A DNA stretch of 64,000 bases, taken from contig JAULJL010000021.1 of NCBI GenBank assembly GCA_030761205.1, positions 12,009,160-12,073,159 on the forward strand. Reading direction: 5' to 3'. Origin of the DNA: Fremontodendron californicum (taxonomy: Eukaryota > Streptophyta > Magnoliopsida > Malvales > Malvaceae). Shown in pieces: positions 10,360 through 23,200 of this stretch. The position numbers and the translations under genes are program-made. The first letter of the stretch is position 1. Every line of letters begins with the position of its first letter. Under the pieces are notes generated by a model. That model worked only from the letters and a program-made list of their open reading frames with translations, was not told the DNA's origin and made no database searches.

Positions 10360-13300
10360 TCACCATGTTAGTTGTTTGGATGATGCACCACTATTAGTTG
10401 GGGAAACAGGAGGTGGAGAGGCTAAGATTCCTGTCAAAGAGCAAAACACATATTTTAACTGTTACATAAACTTTAATCAGAAGAAAAACATAAAGTCAAG
10501 AACTAACTAGACATGCATGCATGAATGCCACTAACCACAAAGGAGGAGGTTTTCAGGGGGCTTCCTTTCCTTGGCAGGGTCAGGATCAGGATCATAAACT
10601 CTCAAATAAAGCTCTTGACCCAAGTACCACTTTTTCAAGTTTTGTGATCTCAAATTCCACATTCCAGGATTGTCTAGGTATGCATAAACTGCAGTCCATC
10701 TTCTAGGGTACACCTGACCATATTTTGTTTATCACAATTAGATTTAGTGAGTGCATGAATCATGAATTTAAATAGCAGCCGCAACGCAATGTTACGCTCG
10801 TTATTTTACAATTCCGGTTCTTTCTGTTGCCAATATTAACCGTAACTGATTGCCATAGCATATATTACGTCCGTAACCGCGATAAACACGACGCACCAAA
10901 AACGCGTCCGCAACCGTAATTTAAATATTTGGTATAAATGTAGGAAATAGTGCAAGTGGTTGAGCTGAAAATTAGATCAAATGTGAGAAATAAGTCACCT
11001 GAATCGTGGATCGAACAACAGGATCATAAGTATTGTAAGAATAGCGAGAGTTAGGTGTCCATTCTTCATCACCAAACCTGAAAGAGGTTAAAAAGATGAT
11101 AAATTAGCTCCCTGAGTGTATCTAGATTCTATGGTATGAATTTTCTTTGGTACAAAGGCGGCCGCAGCTTAGGGATAAGGGAAGAGGTTGCATATGCTAG
11201 GATTCGAATCCAAAACCCGTTAGATGTCGTCTCTTAAGAGTGGTTACATGAACCAACTAAGTTAAACTCCGGGTTCTCTAAGGTATGAATTTTAACTCTT
11301 GTCTTTACTTACCCAACTACGAAGAATCCGAATCCATCCAAATGCCAAGTATCTATAACATCTAAGTCATTCTTGAGCACAAGCTCTATCCACCCTTTAT
11401 GGATCCCAGTTGCTACAAAAACTCCATTGACAGCTTCAAGGATTGAAGAATTTGTGGGGAATTTGTCGAGTTCAAAAACACCGTTGCCACCATTGGCATA
11501 GGCATCAGCAAGTTTTAGTGGAGTATCTGGTTTAATGTAAGATACATTGTTGACTGTATAACGATGTGTTCCATTGATCTCAGCATCTGATCCTCGGAGA
11601 ATGAAGGATTGTGACAATGTCACATTTGAAACATTGAAAGTTCCTTGTGGGTTTGGCCTAGCAGCACCAGCAGTCAAGTTCCACCTACACCACAGAACAG
11701 AAGAAGGTGAAGCTTTTCAGTAAGTTAGCATAAGAAAACTTGTTAGAGTTGAGTGTTTGATACGGGTACGTGTCCGACACGAGTATGTTCAATTTTTTTA
11801 AAAAAAAATTTCATGTATTTTTGTGGATCCTTGGAGGGTCATATCCTAATACCCATGTCTGAATATGTGTCAAATACGGATGTCGGACACGGGTACTTCA
11901 AGAAAATGAAGAGTCGGAGTAACCTAGTACTAACCTATGTTGCTCTGAATTTCGGTTTTCTGATGTACACATTTCTAAACACTTCAAGTGTGGATTTGAT
12001 CTATGTTGCTCCGATTATTCTTTTTTCTTAAAAGTATTCGTGTTCGAGACCCGTGTCCGACACATATCCGGACATGGGTATGGGGATATGATCCTCCAAG
12101 GACCCTCTAAATACATGGAAATCTTTAAAAGAAATTGAACATGCCCGTGTAGGTCACATACCCGTGTCCGACACTCACACCCGAATCCGACTAACATAAG
12201 ATTTGATAGAGGATATGACCCTCACAAACATAAGAAAAACTTATGAAATATTTCAATATATCCGTATCAGACGCGTATCTACGTCTAACAGGACTGACAT
12301 ATTTGAGAACTTTTTTGTCCTTTGAAAAGAATTTACCTAATGGATTTAGCTTGATCAATGGAGAATTGGATATCAAATGGATCAGGCCCCGGTGGAAGAG
12401 GTCCTCTAACAGGAATAATGGAGTTGTCATAGTGCAGCACTCCAACACCCAGAAGACTGCTGAACTCAGTGGTAATATTGATCATTTTAGGAGCTGCCAC
12501 AATGTAATAATCTTTTTCTTCTTTATCAGCTGTGATAAGTATAGAATAAGATTGGCCAACATGTATGTCAAGAGAATTCACTGTGATCTGATTGACATAT
12601 GATCCTTCTGTTTCCACCAATTCCATCTGATGATTTTGAATCCTGAAATTGAAACTCCAGGCAGTTCCAACATTCGATATCCTCAACCTATATGTCTTTC
12701 CTGCATGCCCCATTTTCAAAGATTAAGAAATGAAGAAGAAAAGGTGGTATTTTTACACTATGTTACTCGGACTCGGGTGTGAGTGTCGGATACGGGTATG
12801 TTCGGTTTTTCTAAGTTTTTTCATGTATTGAGAGGGTTTTTGGAAGGTCATATCCCTATATCCATGTCCAAATATGGGTCGGATACGGATGTCGATACGG
12901 GTACTTCTAGAAAAATGAAGAATCGGAGTAACATAGTTTTTACGTGTAGCCAATTATGTTACTCGGATTCGAAGGTGAGTGTCAGATAGGAGTATGTGTC
13001 CAACACGGATATATTCAGATTTTTCCATATATTTGGAGGATCATACCACATACTCATATTCGTATATGTGCCGGATATGAGTGTCGGAGATAAATTAGAG
13101 AAAATGAAGAGTCGGAGTAATATAGGTAGCCAAAGATCAGTATATAAATGAGAAGGCTTCTCCTTTGGTTTCAATTATCCTATATATAGAAAATAGAAAA
13201 GATCATTTTCATTTCATACCTTTTGTTACAGTAAAGGATTCATAGGCTTTTGAATCAGCATCCAAATAAGACCCCTTGCCATTCATCAGGATGTTATCAG

Positions 13301-14840
13301 GAGGGCTATCATAGGCCGTTGAACTGTTTATGAGCTGGGACCTGATTTCCTGTTTGCATTCATATATCAGAAAGTAGCAGTAAACTATTTAGCCTGAAAT
13401 TCTACCTATGATGCAGGGAAATCCTATGTTATCCGGACTCGGGTGAGTGTCAGATACGGGTATGCTCAATTTTTTCATATATTTGGAAGATCATACCTAT
13501 TACCCATATCCGAATATGTGATGGACACAACTTCGGACACAAATACTTAAAGAAAAATAAAAAGTCCGGGTAAGGGAAAATCTTCTATTTAGTTAACTTT
13601 TCTTTATCAGTATAAATTCTCAGTTAGGACTGTAGAATTCAGTTTCTAATTTGATCCACCTGGAACTGAAAGCAAAACATATACAGAAGGAATCATTAAC
13701 GAAAAGACTTTGTAAATTACCTTGAAACTTTTCTGATACCAATCACCAATGAGAAGATCAAATTCAGCCTCGGGTTTGGGGAAGGGTACGTTGATCACTT
13801 CACGATTATTAACTCGAATCGAACCAAACCCCCCTCCAGCTTTCAGGAAATTGATGGAGGGGAAGTAGATAAAAGTCCCAATCTGGTCCTTGACCTGAAA
13901 CACATAAGTCCAGTTCTTACCAGGTTGGATTGGACAGTTTGTTCCGGAGACTCCATCCTGCCATGAGTTTAGTCTTTGCTGTATCCCATTCCTGCACCAC
14001 CAACAACATCAACCTATATTACTCGGACTCGGATCTGAGTGTCGGATAAGGGTATATGTCCGACACAGGTATCTTCAGTTTTTTTAAGTTTTTTCATGTG
14101 TTTTGAGGGTCTTGGAGGATCATATCCTCGTACCCATGTCCAAAAATACGTCGAACACGAATAGTTAAAAAAAATAAAAAGTCAAAACAACATAAAGATC
14201 AACATCCTGAGTTTTTAATATTCTTTCCTGGTCTGACAAAAACTTAAGAAAATCTTGATTACAAGTTTCTTATTTCTTTTTTTTCGATACAAAAGAAACC
14301 GCAGCCTGCAAATAAGGGAAGGGAGGGTTGCAGATGTTAGGAATCGAACCCAAAACCTGTTGGATACCATCTCTTAAAAATAAGAGTATGAATCAACGGG
14401 ACTAAACCCTAAGTTCTTATTTTTCACATAATACAATAAAAGCTTTTGTTTTTTACCATGTAAATAGTAGAGGCTCATCTATATTGTTAAACACATTGAC
14501 ATGAATTAAGTCATTGGTTGTGGCATTGATAAGGGGTCCTGGAAACATCCCATTGATGGTAATAACCTATCAAGAACACATGTCAGAATCATTAATGCAA
14601 AACAAATCAACAAAAAACTGTAAAATTACAGTTAAAAACATGCTTTTAATGAAGATTTAACAGAAAGACAAAATCAATTAACAAGCTTACAGGTTGCTCT
14701 GCAGGAAATGGATTAACAGATGTACTGTCAATGGCTACATGCCACTCTAGGAAAATATCAGCACCATTAACTATGGTGATTAGTAGTTTGAAGATAAAAG
14801 TAGATATGATTAGCCTAAGGAAGTCGCCGGAAACTGCCAT
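10360..14840 (-). CDS. SKU5-similar (SKS) monocopper-oxidase-like protein, copy A
   Basis: Nine coding exons, 574 residues: 14691-14840, 14457-14566, 13721-13991, 13220-13349, 12337-12700, 11313-11684, 10999-11077, 10536-10713 and 10360-10430. All introns are GT-AG and the frame is continuous. The product belongs to the plant L-ascorbate-oxidase-homolog family (SKU5-similar, probably near SKS15-17), secreted proteins of wall and plasma membrane. An N-terminal signal peptide (about 1-26) precedes three cupredoxin-like domains. Copper ligands of true oxidases are replaced: the first His-X-His site reads LFTWNG, the His-rich site near the third domain reads DTWHLDGFGF, and the last His-Cys-His site is replaced around MWNLRSQN. 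Multicopper catalysis is therefore unlikely. The last exon adds a short Pro/Ser/Thr-rich tail. It is a tandem paralogue of 17234-23911. Confidence 0.92.
11748..11927. mobile_element. MITE family B in SKS-A intron 5
   Basis: It has GATACGGGTACGTGTCCGAC near the left, GAAGAGTCGGAGTAACCTAG at the right end, and the ATGTATTT...CCTTGGAGGGTCATAT core. The left terminus is altered. Confidence 0.85.
12000..12199. mobile_element. MITE family B in SKS-A intron 5, inverted
   Basis: Full-length copy from CTATGTTGCTCCGATTATTC to CCGAATCCGACTAACATAAG, opposite in orientation to the copy at 11748-11927. A further partial copy follows at about 12205-12300. The intron has grown largely through these insertions. 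Confidence 0.88.
12758..12936. mobile_element. MITE family B in SKS-A intron 4
   Basis: 179 bp from CTATGTTACTCGGACTCG to AATCGGAGTAACATAG. It is flanked by TTTTTACA (12750-12757) and TTTTTACG (12937-12944), a 7-of-8 target duplication. Confidence 0.92.
12953..13125. mobile_element. MITE family B in SKS-A intron 4, second copy
   Basis: It starts TTATGTTACTCGGATTCG and ends GAAGAGTCGGAGTAATATAG. It lies 16 bases from the previous copy in the same orientation. Confidence 0.88.
13423..13574. mobile_element. MITE family B in SKS-A intron 3
   Basis: It starts CTATGTTATCCGGACTCGGG and ends AAAGTCCGGGTAAG. It is shorter than the family norm by an internal deletion. Confidence 0.82.
14014..14192. 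mobile_element. MITE family B in SKS-A intron 2
   Basis: It starts CTATATTACTCGGACTCGG and ends AAGTCAAAACAACATAA. Flanks ACATCAAC and AGATCAAC are a 7-of-8 target duplication. It lies about 23 bases from the exon 3 splice acceptor, as does the copy in SKS-B at 22903-23087. Confidence 0.88.
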
Positions 14841-16141
14841 TGAAATGGCCTAAAATGGTGGTTGTGACCACCGTTATTATCTCAGAAAATGAACAAGAAA
14901 TGGTGTAGTTTTAATATTGAATGAAAGTCTCTAGAATACTTAGGCTAGGACAAATACAAAAACTTGGTGGAACTTCCAGGGCAAATAGAAAGGGCCAACT
15001 AATTAAAAAATATAGAGAAGAATACTAATTTGGATGTTGCAAAGACAGTCCATTGACGTGAAGTAAAAAAAAGTTGTAGTAAATATATTTTCTTGATTAG
15101 CACAATGAACCAGTTGTCTCCAGTTACTACATCAAATAAAGGAAAGGGTTGCATATTATGGTTTCAAGCCGATCTGCTTGATATCATCTCTTAAGGATAA
15201 CTGAACCAACTGAGTTAAACTCTAAATTTATCGAAGTTTTTGGGTTTGTCTATAATATAAATAAAATAAATCTTTGAAGATATAGAAAAAAAAAAAAACA
15301 TTTATGTCTGAATTAAAATTTCAAAGATTTCATTTCAATAAAATTGCTTCAATATCTTTTCTTTCCATGATATGTATGTAGATCTTTCTTTCTTTTTTCA
15401 ATGATTTACTTTCTTTATTGGGAAAGCAATGCCTAAAATAATTAGATTTTGGGGCAATGGTTTACAGGAATTGGTTGTATGAGAATAATCACAGGATTTT
15501 TATGTAAATTTCACAGCAAATAAAACGTCTTTTTCAATGAGCACATAATTTATTAATGATTCTTGGTTTATCTCTGGCAAGTGTTCATTTTTTATGGTAA
15601 AAATATGTAATTCCAATGAAATCATGAACAATGTTCACACAAAGTCCAGAAATCATTAATCACAATAAATGTGAAAATATTTATAATCACATAAAAATCT
15701 CATGATTATTCTTATCAAACCTAAGTCATGAAATCATTGCTCTAAGTTTTGAGGTTAAAAATAAATATCACAGACAAATATAATATAATTAAGGTGAGTC
15801 TATTTTCACACATAATTTGATTCCTGATATCATGCAATTAGGCAAGTGAGACTTACATGTAATTAATTCAAGTTCCATTTTAAAGCATGGTAGGAAACAT
15901 CATATTGTATCGGTGAAAAAATATGTACAAATCATTAAATTAAATTCTTTTCAAAAACCTTATTGTTTTTTATTTTAAAAAATTATATTTTCACTATATT
16001 TAATTGTTTTACTATATGTATATCAAAAGATTATATATTTTTTAATTGGAATATAAAAAATATATATATATATATATAATATCTATTATTTAAGAAAATA
16101 TGAGAGGGTTTTGATATTGAATTAATTGCATACCTCTAAAG
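14841..16141. other. Upstream region of SKS copy A
   Basis: It should contain the minus-strand promoter of copy A. No clear TATA box is visible in the first 150 bases. The rest is AT-rich without a gene. Confidence 0.5.
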
Positions 16142-16448
16142 TAGACTTGTTCATGGGTCGGGTCGGATTGGGCCACGGCTCAAAAAAAAATTTCCTTTGT
16201 CCAAGTCCATTCGGGTCAGGTCCGGGCCGGGTCGTATAAGCCCATTTCACTATTTAAAAGTATTAAATTATTAAAAAAAAATATTTTTATATTTTTTATA
16301 ATTAAATTTAAATAAAAAATATTTTTTATTTAATAAATAGTAATTCGGGCCGAGCCAACCCGAATTACAAAATATCTTGTCCAAACCCGACCCAATACGG
16401 GCCGAGCCTATCCGACCGGGCGGGCTACCCAACCCGTGGATAGGTCTA
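16142..16448. mobile_element. MITE family A, intact, hAT-type
   Basis: 307 bp from TAGACTTGTTCATGGGTCGG to ACCCGTGGATAGGTCTA. It is flanked by CTCTAAAG (16134-16141) and TTCTAAAG (16449-16456), a 7-of-8 target duplication. Confidence 0.9.
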
Positions 16449-17233
16449 TTCTAAAGCATCGAGCTATATTTATTTATAATATATATATATATATATATTA
16501 GGCCTATGCACACTCACTATGTTAGTGAAATCAATAAATATTTATTTATATATTATAGTTATTAAAAATAAATTAAAATTTTAAATTATTTTAAATATAT
16601 AAAAATTGAAATAATTAGAAGAGAAAAAAGTAGAAAGAAGTGAAAATAATTAAAATAATTATACGTACAATTTTTTAAAAGAGAAAAAAGTAGAGAGAAG
16701 CGGATTAACACAATGGATATAATTTTATTTTTAAAAAGAGTAAATTATTAATATAATCTTATTAATAATTAATTAATTAATTTTTCCTCTTTAAGTATTG
16801 CTTAGTCAAATAGAAGCATTCCAAGCCCTTTGGATGGTATACTTCATTTTCCTTTTTTTCCTTTCTAAAAGATTGTTTTCATGATTGAATGGAATGATTT
16901 TCCAAGTTATTGTTAAACATATAAGTAACCTGAAGAGAGAACCTGTGACAGTTGAAAATTGAAACAGTAAATCTGTCTGCATTTTACATCTATGTTTTTA
17001 TTATTACAATGTTTACCTTCAATAACATCAAAAGATAAAAACTGTTTGATTAAATCTCTACGGCACAATAAACCCAAACTCCAATCTTAAGCAAAATCAA
17101 CTTAAAACTAAATTATTAGACAAAAGGACAATAGTTGATTATAGAACTAAAAGTGTTTGTTTGTCAGGAAAAAATCCCTCAAAAATCTGTTAAAACTTTA
17201 AGACAAGTTGTCATTCTATATCAGGTTTCCCAA
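16449..17233. other. Spacer between the two SKS genes
   Basis: It contains a TA run and AT-rich sequence; a GAGAAAAAAGTAGA.GAAG motif occurs twice at about 16620 and 16680. The last 150 bases probably hold the 3' UTR of SKS copy B. Confidence 0.5.
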
Positions 17234-20200
17234 TCACCATCCGGCCAATGGTCCAGGTGCTGGTGCTGGGGCATTAGATTGATCAAAAATTCCTGTAAAT
17301 TGGAAATAAGTTCAAACTTAGAGACAAAACTTGATAGAATTTGCTGATGATCTTGTAAAATCTAGAGTGAAAAGAACTCAAGAACTTTTATTTATGAATT
17401 ATTAAACATATTGTTTTGTCTTTGTCAAGCAACTTTCGAAGTGTTGGTTTGAGTTCACGGATTTTTATCCATGTTTTTTTTCTTGCTTAGCAGCTTGCTG
17501 TTATCCGATGAAAAAATCGGATTGCACCGGTTGAATCGAAAACCGACGATTTGTCTGGTCCGGTACATATAAAAACTCGAATATATAGAGAACCAGTAGA
17601 AAATCGGTAAAAACCCGGTTTTTTGTTAATTTTATTATTTTTTATTAAGAAATTATTTGAAAATAATGAGATTTGAACCTTTAAACTCTTAATCATATAG
17701 TAAAGACTACACCATTAAGTCAAACATATTTTTTTTAGGCTTAAATTAAAAATAAAATAAAAAAAAAAAAAAACCCATAAACTAAAACTAAATAATCATC
17801 CAAGCCCCTGTCGTTTTAATACAATCAATTAAGCCCTCACACATTTTTTTTTACCTAATTGAGCCTTTGATTTGATAAAAATAAGTTAAATGCCATCATC
17901 AATTTCTATCCAATAAAGGACTTAATTGAGTGAAAATAGATGTTTGATGCATCAAATGGATAAAAATAAATGTTTGAGAGCTCAATTGATTGTAATAAAA
18001 TGATTGATAGGGATTTAGATGATTATTTAATTTTAGTTCAAGGGCTTTTTTTATATTTAAGCATTTTTTTAATTAACTAATGACTATATTTAAAACTTAT
18101 TATATTAAAATCATATATTTAATATTTAATTTACTTTTAAATTAAACAATTCGGTTCAACCGATTGGACCGATTGAACCGATAACTCAAAAGTCATACCA
18201 ATTTAATTTTCGGTCCGATTTTTTCAACATTATTGCTATCTGTCATACTTGTTTTCTGCTTATTAATAAAGTTGTATTGATTTTCAAAAAAAAAAAAAAA
18301 AAAAAAAAGAAAAACTTGATAGAATTTATGTAACTGCAGGCAACAAAGAGGTAGTGAAACTTTGTATACTGACCGCATAGAAGGAGGTTTTGGGGTGGAG
18401 GGCGTTCCTTGGCTGGGTTAGGATCAGAATCAAAGACTCTGATATAAAGTTCAAGACCCAAATACCAATTCTTGAGGTTTTGAGACCTTAAATTCCACAT
18501 CCCAGGGTTGTCCAAGAATGCATATACTGCAGTCCATCCATCTGGATAAACTTGTGTTGTGGATCGAGCAACGGGATCGATTACATTGTAGGTCTTCCTT
18601 GAATCTGGTGTCCAATCTCCATTTCCAAACCTGTAATCAAAAACAGATTCTAAAGCTGTTATATGCTATATTACTCGGATTCTGGTGTGAGTGTCCGACA
18701 CAGGTATGTTCAATTTTTTATAAGATTTTCATGTATTTGGAGAGTTTTTGGAGGATCATATCCACATGCTCATGTCTGAAAATACGTCGAACACGGATGC
18801 CGAATACGAATACTTCAAAAAAAAATAAAAAGTCAGAGCAACATAGGTTAAATGTGTATGATAAGTGATTTGATTCTATTTATTTCTTCTTTTTCATTTC
18901 AAGAAGATATACAGTAGTAGAGCTGTAAAACATGAGCCTTAGATATTCACTATGTGCTCATGTCATGTCAAAACGCTTTAAAGAAGTAAGCAATGTGCAT
19001 CAATTCGACATCGGATAAAAAAGAGAAAGTCTTTAAACATATAAACGATGCGTTGCACATCTCACTAGATACATCTTTTGAGAAGAAAGTAATGATCCCG
19101 TGACATACGCAATCAGCCCGTTGAAAGGCTATTGAAGGTACTATATAGGATTATAGTAACAGTTTTATCAATGACATCAATGACAATGAAGATATGATGG
19201 TTCTTAAACTATTTTAAGAAGGATTAACTGTCCTGGGAATAATTTGAATGGCAGCGCCAATGAGGCAGATCCTTGGAGGTCTCAAGTTTAAGTCCCCGTT
19301 ACATGTGTGACACGAAAAAAAAATCGAAATAGGATCAATATATAAATTGGCTCCTGAACTATATATTTTTTAACGATTCGATACTTAAAGAAAAAAAAAA
19401 TTACAATCAGGTATCTGAACTTGTATCCCATCAATGAATTACCCCCAATGGACTAACATCATTACATAAAATGCTGACTTGGCATGGTTGATCAATACTA
19501 AATCTTACGTAACGGCATTAATCTATTGGATTAACTTACTTGACGGAAATAAAATTTAAATACCCAATTGTGAATTTTTTTTTTCTTTAAATATCAAATA
19601 ACAAAAGGTATATAGTTCGGGGCAATTTACATATTAACCCATCGAAATAACAAAAGCAAGCTATGAAGAAGATACTTACCCAACTACAAAGAAGCTAAAA
19701 CCATCAAAATGCCAAGAATCCATATCATCCATGTTGTTTTTGAACACAAGTTCAATCCACCCTTTGTGATTCCCAGAAACAACAGATATTCCATATGAAG
19801 CTTCAGCATTGACAGATTGAATTGGAAACTGATCAAGTGTATAAACACCTGATCCATTAGTTAAGTAATCGGCCAGTTTCAATGGGGTATTCGAAGTGTA
19901 ATAAGACACATTGTTAACCACAAGACGTGGTGCGCCATTGATTTCGGTCCTTGCACTTTGGAGGATAAAGGTTTGAGACAGTGTCATGTTTGCTACATTG
20001 AAGGTTCCTTGTGGGTTAGGCCTTGCAGCTCCTGCGGTCAAGTTCCACCTGTTTTTACATTTTTTGCTCCAAAATCAGGAACTTTTAAGTGAAATACCCC
20101 AGAAAAGCCTTTAAAACAATTGCATTTTTACCACAGCTTTTGGAAAAAATCAAAATCATTCTGTATTAACCTTCGAACTATACACCTTTGAACAATTTAG

Positions 20201-23200
20201 TACTTAAAAAATTAGGTACCTAAACCAAAATCAAAAAAATCAGATCGGAGGTCGAACCGGTCAAATCTTTGATTTTTTATCCAATTGTTTCAACCGGTTG
20301 GATTGACCGGTTTGATTTAACTCTTTTTTTTAATATTTAAACACTAAGTTATATTAAATAAATGTTAAATATAGTTAATAATTAACAAAAATAATCATTT
20401 GGCTTAATAGTATGGTCTTTAATATAATACTAAGAAGTTAAAAGTTCAAATCTTATTAATTACAAATAAAATTTTAAAAATAAAAAATAAAAAATAAAAT
20501 AAAAAAATTAAAACCGAGTTTCTATCGGTTCAATCTGGTTTCAAACCGATTGAACCAGTTCTTTATCAGTTTGATGAAAATCCAGTTCTAATAACCCTTA
20601 GGATCGAACAGGCCACCGATTTCCGATTCAACTGATTCGACTGGCCGATTCTGTCCGATTTTTTAACCAATGACCTTAACTTTATTTTTATCAAGCAAGT
20701 TAATTCAATGTAATAACGTCGTTATATAAAATGTTGATGTGACTTAGTTGACCAATACTAAGTCGAAACATGTTAGGTCAATGCCATGTCAACATTTAAA
20801 AAAATATTAAATTTGACATATAACGATTTAGTATTGATCAATAATACTACATTAACATTTTATTTAACGGTGGTAACGACAAGTATTATGAATCTTATTT
20901 TACTTAAATACCAAATCATTAAAAAAAAAAAAAAAATTGTATAATTCGGGCTCACTTACACGATGGATTTAGCTTGATTCACCGAGAAGTCTAGATCAAA
21001 AGCATCGGGTCCACTAGGCCGAGGTCCACTAGCCGGTGCGGTGGAATTGGAATAGTGAAGCACACCTATACCTACAATGCTGGTGGTGTCGAGTAATTTA
21101 GGAGTTGCAACCATGTAAAAATCTGCATCATTTTGATCAGCTGTGACAAGAACTGAGTAAGATTGACCAACATGAACATCAAGAGAATTCAGGGTAATCT
21201 GATTGGTGTAAGATCCTTCTGTTTCAACCAATAACATTGTATGGTTTTGAATCCCGAAATTGAAACTCAATGTGCTTCCAACATTTGATATTCTGAATCT
21301 GTAAGTCTTCCCTGAAAAAACAAACATACAATTCAAAATTCATGCAAGAGATTATGGTTTTCTGTATATCATCCGAAGATAATCAGATAGCGCATTTAAA
21401 TTGTGATCCCGGATGTGTTTTTGATCTCATCAGATTTATTATGATTGCAGATGTTATAAATGTTATTGCGATCAATTCAATGTTATCAAGAGAGCAAGAT
21501 GTCCTTTACGCACTAGAACCACTCTCATATTGCCTCAAGTGGAAGGTGCAAAAAAAACGCTCGTAATGAAGTAAGACTCAATATGTATATGTATATTTAT
21601 GTTTTTGTATATGGGTCTCTGTATATATATATAATTATGATAATAAACTCTAAAAAGTGGTCCAGTTTATTTATAAAACATTCAATTTTTTTTGTTACCC
21701 AATATGTATGATTTCTTTATGATCTTATGCCTGTTGTTGGATACTCAAATATTGAGAAGTAGAAAGTTTGATATTATTCCATTTTTTATTAGTAAAAGTA
21801 CATCTAATAAAAAAATTAAAAAATTAAAAAATTTTCAATCAAGCAAGCTTTTTATATGCCTATTGCCTTATACAAAAGCGTGTCTAGACGCAACGAACAT
21901 GCGCCTGATAAATGTGTCTCGCTCAAAAAGATCTGAAATGCTTTTGTTATCTAACACTAAATTATAAGGCGTAAGTACGCCTAAACATATACTTGATAAT
22001 ATTGAATCAATTATGATAAATATCGATATTAAAAAAATCATTAAATAACAACGATACGTTATAATTGCTATTTTTTTCCCAACTACCTACCTTTCTCAAC
22101 GGTGAAGGATTCATAGGGTGTTGACATTGAATCTACATAAGGGCCTTTCCCATTCATTAGAATAGCATCAGGGATGACATCATATGCACTCACCTCTGTT
22201 CCCAGCAATGTCCTGTAAAACTGTTACAATAACATAGCCAAAGGAATTTTGAATTTAAAAGAATGGAAGAAATAAAAGTAAAGATAATTTCCAACAGGAA
22301 AAAAAAAAGTTACATTCATGAATATATATATATATATATGAACCGTCCATTAAATTTATTTAATTTGATCGTTATATTTCATGCTATATTATTATAGATC
22401 GTGCATATCAAATTTTAAGTAAATTAAAAATGTTTAACTATTTTGTTCATTGAACAATTTAACCGATAAATATATATAAAAGATATGGTATTTTCGATTG
22501 ATATGATATAGATATCACGATGAGTGAGATTATATTATTAAATTCATCGATCAGTTTATTAAAATATCAATTATACACGAAATTATGAAAACATGTAAAA
22601 TTAAGTAATAATTCACCTTATAGTCACCAGCATACCAATCACCAATCAGGAGATCAAATTCAGCTTCTGGTTTGAGGAAAGGGACAGCAATAACATTCCT
22701 ATTATTAACTCGGATTGGTCCATATCCACCAGAAGCTTTCTGGAAATTGATGGAAGGAAAGTAGAAAAAACTGCCAATCTGATCCTTCATTTGGAACTCA
22801 TAAGTCCAGTTTGTATATGGTTTGATTGGACAATTTGTGCCAGAAACTCCATCTTGCCATGAATTTAGTCTTTGTTGTATGCCATTCCTGCACCACCATC
22901 ACTTATGTTACTCGGACTTGGTTGTGAGTGTCGAACACGGGTATGTGTCGGACACGAGTATGTTTGATTTATTCTAAGTTTTTCCATATATTTGGAGGAA
23001 CCTTGGGGGATCATATCCCCATACCCATGTTCGAATATGCATCGGATATGAATACTTCAAAAAAAATGAAAAATTGGAGCAATATAGACCATCACTACTT
23101 TATGGAAGGCCTTTTTGCTATCACTTATCTTGAAAGAAAAAAATATATATTCAATTCTTGTTAAATCTCATACCAGGTAAAGAGTAGCGGTTCATCCAGG

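Larger units (their letters stand above)
17343..18310 (+). mobile_element. Poly(A)-tailed retroposed sequence inside SKS-B last intron
   Basis: 968-bp insertion between two 17-bp direct repeats. It ends in AATAAA (18265-18270), then 15 bases, then a run of 23 A residues (18286-18308). These are hallmarks of LINE-type target-primed reverse transcription of a polyadenylated transcript. Only about 240 bp are original cargo (17343-17504 and 18231-18285), because a family D MITE later entered it. The cargo is either a 3'-UTR retrocopy or a 5'-truncated LINE; I do not recognise its source. Removing insertion and one duplication leaves an intron of about 96 nt, close to copy A's 105 nt. Confidence 0.88.

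Noticed and set aside
10531..10713. Simple end of SKS-A at the TAG at 10531-10533
   Set aside because: A donor G|GTTAGT at 10535 and acceptor ending at 10431 give a last exon parallel to copy B (CG|GAAT in both), so the in-frame stop is intronic.
18243..18515. Reading frame continuing past SKS-B exon 7 through a run of Phe codons
   Set aside because: It reads through the poly(A) tail of the retroposed insertion. The true path splices at 18374 to the exon at 17292, which gives a proper Ala-Pro-rich tail and matches copy A.
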